Shown: in pieces, positions 28,026 to 39,480 of the stretch
Numbering within the stretch: the first letter of the stretch is position 1
Layout: every line of letters starts with the position of its first letter
Source of the DNA: Acanthacorydalis orientalis
Taxonomy: Eukaryota; Arthropoda; Insecta; Megaloptera; Corydalidae
Assembly (NCBI GenBank): GCA_034766995.1
Contig: CM068319.1
Location: forward strand, 24,814,959 to 24,878,958
Direction of reading: 5' to 3'
Length of the DNA: 64,000 bases
Translations under genes and position numbers: made by a program
The notes under the pieces: generated by a model
Databases searched by the model: none
The model's input: only the letters and a program-made list of their open reading frames with translations
Told to the model about the DNA's origin: nothing

Positions 28026-28159
28026 CAATGGGCATACAGGAAAAGAATACAATAAAAAGATTGACTGAAAATACCGTAGTGGATAGGAGTATGATGTAAA
28101 GTAAATGAACATGTTGGAAAAAGAATTTATGTGTAATAAATTTTCTGTTTGATTTTAAA

Positions 28160-28179
28160 CTTTTCGTCAACACGAAAAG
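28160..28179. repeat. Perfect 8-bp hairpin
   Basis: CTTTTCGT-CAAC-ACGAAAAG, about 135 bp beyond the locus 1 inverted repeat pair. Confidence 0.75.
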
Positions 28180-29564
28180 AAAATACCAGTGTCTAATTTA
28201 TTTCTGGATTGTTCGCTATTCTATAACAATATTGGTTGATATGAAAATGTTATTTTTATTTATTAGAAATATTTTGTGAAACTGTACATTTGATGAATGA
28301 AATTGTAATATCTATATGATGTATTTTATATATAATAAATTTCTAATCACCTGCAATAATATACATATAAAATAAAAAAAATAATTGTATTTCCGTTTGA
28401 ATTTTCCTAAACAACATATATTGAAGTAAGATAAATGTTGTTAGTTTTATATGATTTTTAACATATTATTACGAAAATCGATGTTTGGAGATTTAGTGTG
28501 TACTCTATGACCAAGGTTGTTGTTTATCTAGAACATAATTATTTTCATTATTTTGTTATAAACTTTATATCAATATGATATGTAATAAATAAAGAAGAGA
28601 ATACTTTCTCATATAAGATGCATTCTTCATTTCCGATTTGGAGTGTGTCACCCAATTTGTATATATTTTTTAGAGTTAATAGTCTGAGCAGTAAGTATTT
28701 CCTTGAATAAAATAATTGTATGTGATGTATTTGTTTTATAGTGCATATATTTATCTTGAAATTCGTTTTCTATTTCAGTCTTTTTTAAGCTTCATTGTTT
28801 TTTCTAAACATTATGTTGTATGCTTTTTCTTTTCGATTTTATTCTATTTGTATATTATAAAATATTGATATTTTGCATGTATGTTATAAATAATTCTTTT
28901 ATGTTTTGATAACACAAATTGAGTTAAATGTATGAAACTGTTAGCTTTTGTAATTCAAGAATTTAAAATTATTCTTTGAGAAATTATTTCTAGGAAAGTT
29001 CTGTATGTTTTTTGTTTAGCGCTTTTTGTTACACTTTTACAAAAAAATCTTACATTGCGAAACGGTTCTTTTGATTTTCTGTTGTTTTTTTGAAGGAAAT
29101 TTCTAAAATGAGTTTAAACTAATAACGACGACAGTAATAATGATGATATTATAAACATTAAATGATAATGTTGTGAAAATGTGTGGTTAGATACTGGAGA
29201 ACCTTATTTCAAGTTTCACATTAGTTGTTTGACTCTACTCCAATCTTTATGATAATAATACTGTCGTCTTCACTAAATTTATCAAGTCAGATATAAAATA
29301 TTTTTACTATATTTATTAAGAATATTTAAAAGGTAAAATTATTCGAATGTTTAAATGGTGTTTAGTTTAAGTTTTATATGTTTAAAGTTTTTCAGAGTTT
29401 TTTTATCAATAAAACTAAATCGTAGAACCTAAAATATTTATCTTTATCAATATATATTATTTAGTAAAATATTATAAAACAAATGAAATATTATATGTAC
29501 TGTCAATCTGAAGTCTGCATAATTTCGAAATAAATGACATGAAGAAGTTCGGATAGTGTTTATG

Positions 29565-29569
<5 letters not shown>
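28180..29569. other. AT-rich spacer before the cuticle-type gene
   Basis: No feature recognised on either strand. Confidence 0.6.

Positions 29570-29626
<57 letters not shown>
29570..29626. repeat. (TA)n microsatellite
   Basis: 57 bp, pure, just past the cuticle-type gene's poly(A) signal. Confidence 0.95.
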
Positions 29627-29627
<1 letters not shown>

Positions 29628-29683
29628 CAAAAAACATTTCGAAAATAAAAAAAAACGTGATTCGTATTTACTACAAAAATAGA

Positions 29684-29689
29684 TTTATT
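29684..29689 (-). terminator. Poly(A) signal of the cuticle-type gene
   Basis: AATAAA on the minus strand, about 88 nt after the stop codon and just before the TA tract at 29570-29626. Confidence 0.5.
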
Positions 29690-29776
29690 TCAATTGAAAA
29701 ATTAAACTATGTACAAGCATCACAAGCATTTGTATATATATATATTAGTCGTTTAAATTTCATCTGATCGATATTT

Positions 29777-30342
29777 TCACCATCCGTGTCCGTGTCCATG
29801 TCCATGTCCATGACCATGGGATGCAGCGGCATGTGCGGCGAAATGAGCTGATTTAGCAGCAGCAACTTCGGGTGTATCATGAGGTACACCTCCGTGTCCA
29901 GCACCATGTCCGGCTCCATGTCCAGCCCAGGCACCGGCTCCATGTCCACCCCAAGCACCGGCAGCACCATGTCCAGCGAAACCCCAATGTCCAGCAGCAT
30001 GTCCGTCACCGTTACGGGCTGATGCTTCGGCATGAGCGGCATGGTGGAAAGCACGACGGGCAACATTTTCATGAGGTTCGACGGGTACACCGTTTGCTCC
30101 AATTACTGGCAAATGTTGAGGTCCAGCCCAGGCATGACCAGCCCAACCATGACCATCACCGGCCCATCCGTGACCAGCACCGTCCCATCCATGTCCATGT
30201 CCATCACCGGCCCAACCGTGACCATCACCACCCCAATGTCCGGACGCTGCGGCGACAGCAAGGAGACACGAGATAATCTGTAAATATATTTTCATATTTT
30301 AAACGAAATATTTACTTTATTGATTCGATATCATATCATATC

Positions 30343-30416
<74 letters not shown>

Positions 30417-30605
30417 TATAAAATAAACTGAAATTGTTTTTTAATCACATATGTCGAGCACAGAATAAACTTAAGAATTATTTACAAATAAAAACAACAA
30501 GTATCGTTTCTATATTACCATTAACTGTTTTCCTTATTTTTTTTGTATATAATTTTTAAAATATGTTTATAAATGAATATATAGCTAAAGTATATTAAAT
30601 ATACA

Positions 30606-30645
<40 letters not shown>

Positions 30646-31200
30646 TTATTTTCACTAATATATATTTAATCTATTTTTTATTTAATGTACTAATATACCA
30701 CTTTAAGACATTTATTTCTATTCGAGTAATTGAAACCATTAATCTATTTAAAGTTTTTTATACAATAATGTGGTGTAAAATGTATTGGTGATTTTGTTTA
30801 AACAACAAGGTTTTTATTGATTAGTTAGAAAAAAAATTTGTTCAGTATTTTAAGATACATAAATTTTCATTAAATTGTTATATTTTTCCTATTTTTTTAA
30901 ATAATCAGTTATTTATAAAATGGTTTTCTGTTTGTTATGATAAAATAAGATTTAAACTGTGGAAGAAAATAATGATTGAGATACTTTAATAACAATTAAA
31001 AAAATCAATCGAGAATACAAATTGGTTACAATCTTATCTAGTATTAAAATTATGGAACAAATTTTAATTAAAACAAAATTTGATGTACTGATTTGTTTAT
31101 TAGACTATAGTTTGGAAGCCTAAATTTCTTAACTTCTATTTTAATAGATATCTGAAAAATTTAAGTTATATATATATATATATATATCTGTGTGTTGGTG

Positions 31201-31240
<40 letters not shown>

Positions 31241-31687
31241 GTTACTTGATTTATGTAATTTATTAATATAAAAATCGATTTTGATATATTTGAATTAACT
31301 GTGTGCGTAATTAAAAAAATAAACTTAAATTTCTTAAAAACTGAATGTATTTCAAACAAATTGAAATGTTCCGAAAAATAATTTAAAAATAACTTAAAAA
31401 TTTCATTATATTACAAACGTTCACAATTGTTTGAAGATATGTTTAATAAAAAAAAAAATTAATTAATAATAAAGACAACTGTCATATATATTAATTGTCA
31501 TATATAATAAATGACAACTGTCATTTGCGATTTAACTTTTTTAAAATGCGTATTTGATTTAGTTATTAATTCTTACTTTTCAATGTTAGATTCATTGATT
31601 TTCTAGAATTCCAGTGCAAACTATATGAATACAAAATCATATGATTCTAATCTCAATTTAATTGTAATTAGACTATTTTATTATTTT

Positions 31688-31723
<36 letters not shown>

Positions 31724-31811
31724 ACTTTATAATGATTTGATTACTAACGTGTATATATTTATACGTAGTTAAACTTGTTATTATAGAATGAAAACTTACC
31801 AAAAATTTCAT
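29777..31811 (-). CDS. Secreted Gly/His/Ala/Trp-rich cuticle-type structural protein
   Basis: Two coding exons on the minus strand: complement(31800-31811), encoding only M-K-F-L before a GTAAGT donor, and complement(29777-30277), whose acceptor reads TATATTTACAG. The joined product has 170 residues. It starts with signal peptide MKFLIISCLLAVAAASG, then GHGW/AGDGHGW repeats (about 18-56). A 22-residue segment follows (68-89, VPVEPHENVARR...), then a Gly/Ala/His/Trp stretch. A second copy of the segment comes next (135-156, VPHDTPEVAAAKSAHF...), and the tail is (HG)n-W. The segment resembles the short TPEVAAAKAAH-type motif I recall from insect cuticular proteins. A signal peptide split after about four residues is also typical of insect cuticle genes. 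The exon has far higher GC than its surroundings because of Gly/Ala/His codons. A reading starting at 30295 (MKIYLQ...) is intron read-through across the acceptor. The exact cuticle family is not assigned. Histidine may serve sclerotisation cross-links or metal binding (inference). Confidence 0.85.
30327..30414. repeat. (ATATC)n then (TA)n
   Basis: Three to four ATATC units followed by about 70 bp pure TA, in the cuticle-type gene intron. Confidence 0.95.
31166..31240. repeat. (TA)n pair
   Basis: Two runs split by CTGTGTGTTGGTG. Further TA runs at 30610-30643 and 31690-31719 lie in the same intron. Confidence 0.93.
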
Positions 31812-31888
31812 GTTGGTTGTGATTGTTGTTGTTGTACCTCCAAATAGGACTGTAGAACAAGTACGATTAATTGGACCAACAAATGTGT

Positions 31889-31897
31889 TTTTATATA
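31889..31897 (-). promoter_or_regulatory. TATA box of the cuticle-type gene
   Basis: TATATAAAA on the minus strand, about 78-86 nt upstream of the ATG in exon 1. A start site about 30 nt downstream (near 31866) would leave a short 5' untranslated region of about 55 nt, typical for insect cuticle genes. Confidence 0.6.
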
Positions 31898-31925
31898 AAA
31901 TGGATTAGAGTCAACAGTTTGTAGC

Positions 31926-31938
31926 GGGGCGGGTCACC
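31926..31938. promoter_or_regulatory. GC box plus nuclear-receptor-like half-site upstream of the cuticle-type gene
   Basis: GGGGCGGG overlaps GGGTCACC about 30-40 nt upstream of the TATA box. GGTCA-type half-sites bind nuclear receptors. Cuticle genes are commonly driven by the ecdysone cascade, so a regulatory role is plausible but untested. Confidence 0.3.
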
Positions 31939-33107
31939 TTTCTCTTATGCACAAAGAGTTTAAGCAATGTCATTACCGCGTTAGTTTCGTAATAGTTTTT
32001 TTTCTGCGGAATTCCTGTGCATATTATTGCGGGTGTGAAACGAGTGCCATTAGAAAATTTTGTGCTAACATTGAACGCTTGCACGTTGACTTTGTTTTTG
32101 TTGACATTGTTCAAATAAATTTAGTTCATGTTGAATAATGTAGGCGAATCAAATAAAGGTGTGTATTTCCTTAGTGAAAAAAGGTTGCATGATTAATAAC
32201 AATAAACGTAATATGATATTCAGTTGTTTATATGACGAATATTTAGTTAATTTTGTATGAGATAGATAGTTTTTTATACGATAACATTATTAAAAATTGT
32301 TTTAATTAAAATTCTGCCATGAAATATATTTTTTTTGAAGTCCATATCGAATAATATGTCTTTTAAGAGGCAGTGAATTTATTAACATGTATTTACGTCT
32401 AACTTGATGTTGTTTCTATGTACTCTTTAAAGTATTTCATGTTTTCTAAAATTATTTAATTGTTCTACATATTTCCAAGTCATAGTACAAACTATTAAAT
32501 TAATTGTGTATACCCAACGCGTCGTTACTTCGTTTTACTTAAAATAAACGGAAACTTTACCTTACATTATTACCTTTGTTTTGATTTTAATGCCTTTGTA
32601 TTTGTTACTATTTATTTAGATGCCTTTGAGACTTGTTCCATTTCGTCCGACAAAACAAAAGAAAAAAATTACCGTACTTCAAATAGAATTAGTTTGTTTG
32701 TTGTGTACCAGATTCTTGTATTCGTTTCATGTATTGGTTTTGTATATTCTAGCGCTTTATATGTATCAAAAACATGTTTATGTATAAATTGCATTGGAAT
32801 GCTTTTCTTTTAATATAAATGTATTATATATATATGTATTATATGTAAATAGTTTTTCATGTACAGTGTTCAAAACAATAATGAAGAGATTGCAGTTCAA
32901 ATAATTTCTCTGCTTAGGAGTTGCTTGGATTCACTTTTAAATTAAAAGGAGATGAAAAATGAACAAATAAACAAAGTTTTAGTTTTGAATATGCACTTTT
33001 TTTAACTGAGATATTCACATTAGATTAAAATTGAAAATTATAAATAATGTAAAAATAAAAAAAAAAAACAATTAAGAAATTCTAAATACACATACTTAGC
33101 AACAAAG

Positions 33108-33109
<2 letters not shown>

Positions 33110-33154
<45 letters not shown>

Positions 33155-33176
33155 TATATATATATATATATTTATA
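33110..33176. repeat. (TA)-(CA)-(TA) compound microsatellite
   Basis: About 67 bp. Confidence 0.95.
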
Positions 33177-34192
33177 TGTTATTATATGAAAAAATCATGT
33201 CACAAAATTTCTAAGAATTTCTTTAATATAATGAAAGGTAAAGTCTGGTATTTTGAAAATATAATTCGGATAAAATGTAAAATTAGAATATTTGTTGAAA
33301 TAATATTATTTCATGATACGACAAATTTGTATCGGTAGATTTTTTTACTAATTATCAGATTTATTAAATCAAAAATGATAATTGTATTGAGTACTTGGTC
33401 ACATTTTTAAATAGTGCTAATATAAGACTGGGGATTAATAATTTATTCCATAAATGAAAATAAAACAAGTAAAATTTCAGCTGCAACATTTATAAATGTC
33501 AACGAAAAAATATAATCAAATAAAAAAAAAGACAAAGATGATCGTAAAACTTCAAAGTATTGATCCATTTGTAACCAGTTTCAGTCTGAAGTTTTGAAAT
33601 GTGTCATATTTCATAAAAAAAGCGATCCGTTGAAAATTTTAACGACAAAGATCTAAAATAATTTATATAAAAAATAATGAAAGTTGTTTTATGAAGAAAT
33701 TAATGAGATACTTTATTAAAATGTGATATCGCAGTGCACCATCAGTGAAATAAATGCATCTACTTAATAAAATATTAATTATTTGACAAGATTGTGTACA
33801 GTTACATTACAAAATTATATTTCGTAATAAAGCTGTGTGTATATATACATAATACTAACACATTATTCCATATAATAAGCTACGACACGTTTTCAATTAT
33901 AACATGTAATATGTAATTTATAATCTCACTATTAATAAAAAAAACATTATACGTATAATTGTAGGCTATTTATTAATACAAATTTCGTGACATTTGTATC
34001 AAAAATGCAAATGAACAACGTCTGGATAATTATTTATGTTTTATGTTCTAAATGAAAGAATATCATTCATTGAAAACTGTTAATTTTTTAATATATTTTC
34101 TAACTGATAATTATACCAAATATTTTTTCTAGACATTAAATGCGAGGAGTTCATTTATAGAAACATATTATTATTTATTTATTTAATTAAGT

Positions 34193-34197
<5 letters not shown>

Positions 34198-34237
<40 letters not shown>
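34198..34237. repeat. (AT)n microsatellite
   Basis: About 40 bp; another pure tract lies at 34900-34943. Confidence 0.95.
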
Positions 34238-34239
<2 letters not shown>

Positions 34240-34895
34240 TATAGACACAGAGTGTGTCCCATGAAAAGTTATATTCGGTATCGATTCCTTTGCTCCTTTC
34301 GGATAAATATCTTAGTGCAAACAAAGGACTTTGTCTAAATATAAGAGAACTATAAGTATTTCAAATTAAACTTTCAGTGCTAGTTTTTTTATAATTTACT
34401 TAATTTAAGTTAAATATAGATGTTATTCACAGAAGCAGGGTCATCTTAAAAGCTTTCATCTGATTGTGTTAGAAGGGAAGGAGCTTGATGTAAATTTCAA
34501 TTTTGTACTTTGGAATCATTCATGTTTTCTATATTTGGTTTCAGTAAACTAAAACAGGGAATAAGAGATATATAGATTTCGAAGAGTTCTCTACTAGTCG
34601 AATTTATTGTAAATAGACGTATTATCCTGGTTAATTTAAAGTTTTATAAAAGTAAAAAAGGAATTACAACATTTTAATATATTATTTAAGATAAATGATC
34701 CTCTATACAAAAAAATATTTCTCATATTCTCTTAATTTTCTTATATTTTTTTAATCGATTTAATTTTGTTCTAAAATCTGATAACTTGCTTGAAATCTTT
34801 ATAAAACATCAAGATTTAAGTTTCTAGATTGAAATATACTTTTTATAGAAAGAATGTATTTAAACATTGAACATTTGTATTAACTCTCAGGGATT

Positions 34896-34945
<50 letters not shown>

Positions 34946-35399
34946 TTAAAGTGGTAAACGTTTCATAAATTGGCAAGGTTTTTTTAAATTACTTTTTGTT
35001 ATAAAAAAATCCTTTCATTGTGAATGTTATCTTCTTATTTAATTTCATTTTATTTTAGTACATTCAAGTGCATTCAAGTACAGTGGTTTCTATTTTTGAT
35101 TATTATTTCAAGGTTATTTTTTGTGACAACCTAAAAAGAATAATATAATTTGTGTGATACACTTTTTACGAGTATGGTATGAGAGCGGTGAAATGTACTA
35201 GAGGATTTATTTCCTTTGTTAAAACAATTTCTTACAGTATTGCACAATTTACATTCGAGTATAATATTCTTATAATATTTGATACAATTGTATATTTGTA
35301 TAGCAATAAATTACGACCATTCGCAGTTATATTATAATTTGAATCTATACAAAAAAGGTTAAGTATGTTTATGATATTAAAATTTATCCGGAATTGATG

Positions 35400-35600
35400 C
35401 TATTGAAGTCACTCAGATGTAAATCAATATCCAGTTACAAATACCACACATGCGGTAAATTTTATCGTTTTCATTGGAACTTAACGAACCAGAAAATTGG
35501 TTTCATTGGAAGTAATATTTTACATTCGTCACTTGAAATAAATTGACGTCATCATTAATTGGCAATTATATACAATATTTTCTTATGTCATCGTATATGG
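35400..35600. promoter_or_regulatory. Island with a perfect CRE-type site
   Basis: TGACGTCA at 35544-35551 is the palindromic CREB/ATF site, followed directly by TCATTAATTGGCAATTA. The flanks (35401-35520) are less AT-biased than average. No gene start lies nearby. Confidence 0.25.
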
Positions 35601-36660
35601 CGTTAAATTTTATATAAAAATGGCATAATATATATATATATATATATAAAGAGTTTAAAAGAATAAAAAATTTTACTGATTTTAAATTAAAAAAATTCGT
35701 TTATATTCACAAATATTTGTCCAATGTTAAATTATTCCCCTCTTTTTAGGATTACTATCTGTCTCATAAATGGAAAGTAAAATACATAGTATTAATGTTT
35801 CACACTACTGATTATGGATAATAATTCATTTACAATGAAAATATGCTAATCATCAGAATATTGAAATATGAAACTAGTAGAATGATATTTAAAAACTAAA
35901 AGAAAGATTCAAATTTAAAATATTTTATGACAATATAAAAAAATATTCATAGAACAAACAATATGTGCCTTTAACCAAACTTTAAATTCAGTCTTCTCAA
36001 GGCGATGAGAGTGTTGACTGAAATATGGAAAAGTAATAAGAAGTACAAAAAGATTATCCCTACTATATGAGTCGATAATAAAATTGTGATGATGAAGTTC
36101 TGATCTCTTTTTATAATGATCAGCAAAGAGATTTAAAATGTAATGTATTTTTAAAATGATTGATTTAAGATTTTATTTATTATTTGGATTTAATGGTGTT
36201 ATCTAAAAATATAAAAATATTCTTGTTAATTTATTTATTAAACTCCTACATATTTCATTAGTTGTATCATATTGAAAAGCTGTTTTTAAACCGTTGACAA
36301 TTCTCGTATGCATGAAAATAGATTAAATGAATATAATCGATTTTTTGCTGAGAGAATTGAAGGTTATATAAAATTAATTATTTGAAAATAAATCAAAATA
36401 AATAGTACATTTACACATATATATGTATATATTTAAATATATGTTTGTATATATGTATTATTTGATACATTTGTCAACGTTGTTCCTATAATTTTCTCCA
36501 TTTTAACTGATAGAGTTTTTTTTTGTTTACATATTTCCAAACCATTTCTTGATTCCTTTATTTAATCTAATCATTGGTATCTTCCCAGATGTTTTTATAT
36601 TTTGAGACTTTAAGTTAATAATTTATCTTTATTTTACTCTTTTACTGTGCACCTGTTGTT

Positions 36661-36845
36661 TACTCTTTGCGAATCTTGGAGATTAAGCATGGGTTTGTTT
36701 CTTCTATGATCGGTTTCGAATTCCATCATCTTCAGGTAATTTTGAAACCTAGGTTTGAGTTACAGTTCAAAATCTAACTGAATATGATTTAATATAGTAG
36801 TAGAACGAACTCATACGTTACTTATAAGATTCTTACAGAGCGAAT
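36661..36845. repeat. Inverted pair of the same hammerhead-like repeat, locus 2
   Basis: Copy B is on the minus strand (36737 down to about 36661) and copy D on the plus strand (36778 to about 36845). Copy B matches copy A at roughly four of five positions over about 47 bp, including CTGAAGATGA and ATAGAAGAAAC, and it keeps a TTCGAAACCGATC box. Copy D reads CTGAATATGA and later AGAACGAACTCAT. The inverted geometry matches locus 1, which suggests a mobile family rather than local duplication. The pair ends about 115 bp from the mariner element. Confidence 0.55.
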
Positions 36846-36958
36846 ATCATTAATATTTTCTTTTTTCCAAATATTGTCTCTTCTTTTAATGTCTTGGTCA
36901 TTTTTATTTCAAACTTTTAATCTTTTCATTATGTTTATAACATTTGTTTGTTTTATTA

Positions 36959-37515
36959 AGTTGGTAGAAAAATAATTGCGGTTTATAACCTTCAAATTTA
37001 TATACATTTTTCTCAGTTATTAAAATAAGTGGTCCAGAATTGTTGGGTGACTAACGCCTAACTTTTGTGTAAGCTCTTGAGTTGTTGTGTGTGGTTCTGA
37101 TTCAACTAATGCCTTAAGTTGGTCGTTATAAATTAAAGGAAGACTCCCGTGATCTTCGCTATCTCCAAGGTTGTCGTTCCTAACACCAAATTTTTGGAAT
37201 CATAATTGGACCGTGCGTTCCTTAACATTATCCACACCAAAAACATCGTTTAGTTGACAAGCTGTTTCTAATGATTTACCACCTTTCTTGAACTCACACA
37301 AAAAAATAATCTTATTTGCTTCTTTTATATCTTTAATTGAATAGCCCAATTTTAAGAAAAGTTAATAATTAAACTAAAGTCGATGTACCAAAATACAGAC
37401 TGAAAAAAACATTTTCAAATGATATTAACATGCATACGATGAAATGACACTTTTTATTGAAAAAAAATAAGAGAGAATTCAGAAAACGAAAACCACAATT
37501 ATTTTCCTACCAACA
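36959..37515 (-). mobile_element. Internally deleted mariner element with terminal repeats and TA duplications
   Basis: Terminal inverted repeats of about 27 bp begin AGTTGGTAGAAAAATAATTG on the left and TGTTGGTAGGAAAATAATTG (minus strand) on the right. They differ at about three positions. TA dinucleotides flank both ends (36957-36958 and 37516-37517), as expected for Tc1/mariner insertion. At 557 bp it is less than half the usual 1.3 kb. Only the N-terminal part of a transposase remains; the catalytic D,D34D region is absent. Confidence 0.88.
37024..37376 (-). pseudogene. Mariner transposase N-terminal (helix-turn-helix) fragment
   Basis: One minus-strand frame carries landmarks of the mariner DNA-binding region: CEFKKGGKSLETACQLNDVF, VKERTVQ, FQKFG, NDQLKALVESEPHTTTQEL and LGVSHPTILDHL. 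A TGA stands where family members have the Trp of a conserved RWF, a second stop ends the frame after DHLF, and no in-frame ATG precedes it. No catalytic domain follows. It is a dead fragment inside the deleted element. Confidence 0.85.
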
Positions 37516-37517
37516 TA

Positions 37518-39289
37518 ACAGTATCATTTCTTTTGCATGTCTTGTTTTTTTAATATATTTTCGTTAATCCTTCTTTGTATTTATTAATTACGTTTAAATC
37601 ATTCTGTAATTTAATAAAACTATTTTAATTCGAAGTTTCACTTCTGTAAGTAAGGAAAGGTAGAATATTTTTATTGACTAATTTTGTATTTAATGTTTAT
37701 AAATTGTGTCTAAACTAACTACTTTTTATTTTTTTTGGAGATACAATTTCAATGAAAGATCTCTTTTTTTAAATATTAGAAAGCAATCATCTTAATTAAT
37801 AAAATAATTGACATATTCACATAATAAAACGTTAATATATTTTCAATATTATATAGTAATGCTATTTATTATTTTCAGAAAAGTGCATCTATTAATAAAG
37901 TGAAACCCGAACTCGAAATACAGTAAATGAAATTAAATAAGATGAAAATGAGATTACACAGAAACTCATTGTTTTTCCTGATATTAATTTGTAAATGTAA
38001 GTAAGACATTTAATAAACAATTCCGTTAAATTAAATTCAATTTAAGTACACGAAAACCTCATTTAATTCCATTTATATTAGATTGTAATATGAGACGATT
38101 TAATAATTTTTATAAGATACTCGATAGTAAATGTCTCTTCTATATTAATTTAATTTCATTCCGTTTTATGTCTGAAATCTCGTTTTGCGGATTCTTAGGT
38201 AAACGTTTTATTTTGTCGACGTCGTGTTCATTATTTGATAATGAATGATATTATATCAGGTATAATAAAACATATGTCAAGGTGTAATAAAACCGTGTAA
38301 TAAAACGTATGTGTGTGAGCACTACTACAGTTATGCAATTAATAATGTGCGTATATTGAACAATATAATCTTTTATGGACGAAGAATATAAATTGAATAA
38401 ATGAGCTCGCTACATGACAAAAACGAAAATTAATTTCTGTTTAATTTATACACGGCATTATATTATTTTATAATCACATAAAATATTCGTGTTCATTTAA
38501 TAATTATGTTTTTAATGTAGCAAATATAGTTAAAGCCTAATATAACGTCGCTTTTTGTACAATGGATTTGTACATACGCATATCAACGCACATTCTCTGA
38601 AAAACATGAAAATTTAAATTCGCGTTTATCTTAAATGGCGTAACGTTAATTGTGAAGTTCATTTACAACGATTTAGATTACGCATCGCCGTTCCACGCAT
38701 ATGAATAGACGATGGATGAACAGACAGAATGGCTGATAAATAACGTGATAATTGCAGTCATTTTTTGTATACGTCGTCTTATGAGATTGATATGAATATT
38801 TTTTTTTATTTAAATCGATTTAGATTTAAAAAAAACAACTGTAATTGTAATATTACAGATATTAGATGTTTACTATTTGTTGTATGTATTTTATTGTTTT
38901 CGAATATTAATGCAATCCTAGAGGATTGTACATTTTTGGTTTATCTGTAGAGTTAATGAAGATCAAAATTGCAAAGTTGAAAGAAATATATTTATTATAT
39001 GTTTATGAAAATTAAAACAAAATGATTGTTATTATATATATATATATATATATATAAATATATATAATTATTTTATTTTATTGATAGAAACATGTGAAAT
39101 ATTTTGTAAGAGATTTAAAATGAATTCATTGAAATTACATTTTCAATTATGTGTTAGTACATATATAGACAGACAGACGAATATTTTTGTGGATATGCTT
39201 GAACTGTACGAAAGATATATAATAATCTTTATAAAACCATGTCGCATTATGTGTGTTTGTCGAAAGAAAAATTGTTATGCGTACAAATA
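37518..39289. other. AT-rich spacer with two small complex islands
   Basis: The islands are at 38160-38225 (contains TTGTCGACGTCGTG) and 38640-38760 (contains ATTACGCATCGCCG). No convincing coding frame. Confidence 0.4.
38258..38312 (+). repeat. Short tandem repeat, TGTAATAAAAC unit
   Basis: Three imperfect copies of a unit reading G-TRTAATAAAAC-RTATGT: GGTATAATAAAACATATG, GGTGTAATAAAACC, GTGTAATAAAACGTATG. Confidence 0.6.
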
Positions 39290-39480
39290 ACTTACCGTGA
39301 AGTTTACCAGGCTCTCGCGAACGATGAGTAGATTCGCTGAAACGGTATAACTGCGGTGGGAGCGCTGTGCAAGTAAATTACAAAGTATGCGCGCGTAATG
39401 AGTTGATAAAAACACAAATGAAGGCAAATTTATGCTTTTGATATATGTTCGCAGGTTCTTGTTGCATTACGGTACGTTGT
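39290..39480 (-). promoter_or_regulatory. GC-rich block, candidate non-coding first exon of a minus-strand transcript
   Basis: The block has higher GC and many CG dinucleotides (CGCGAACG, GGGAGCGCTG, GCGCGC). On the minus strand it runs into GTAAGT at 39295-39290, a consensus splice donor following TCACG. No ATG was seen in the 80 or so nt before the donor, so it would be 5' untranslated. The downstream exon was not found; it would lie to the left or be non-coding. Confidence 0.3.

Larger units (their letters stand above)
30278..31799 (-). other. Intron of the cuticle-type gene
   Basis: A 1522-nt phase-0 GT-AG intron that separates the four-codon first exon from the rest. It contains four TA tracts, an ATATC pentamer repeat (about 30327-30345), and two copies of GACAACTGTCAT (31474-31485 and 31513-31524). 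Confidence 0.85.
31939..35399. other. Spacer upstream of the cuticle-type gene
   Basis: The first 200 bp (to about 32140) are less AT-rich and probably contain distal promoter sequence. The rest is AT filler with TA tracts and an 11-bp tandem near 35058 (CATTCAAGTA/TG). Confidence 0.5.

Noticed and set aside
29707..30283. Long frames in other phases over the cuticle-type exon, including 134 codons on the plus strand
   Set aside because: They are shadows of a low-complexity Gly/His/Ala coding sequence.
30278..30295. ATG at 30295 as the start of the cuticle-type protein (MKIYLQ...)
   Set aside because: Its sixth codon is the CAG of a splice acceptor, and an upstream exon with a TATA box and GTAAGT donor supplies a better signal peptide.
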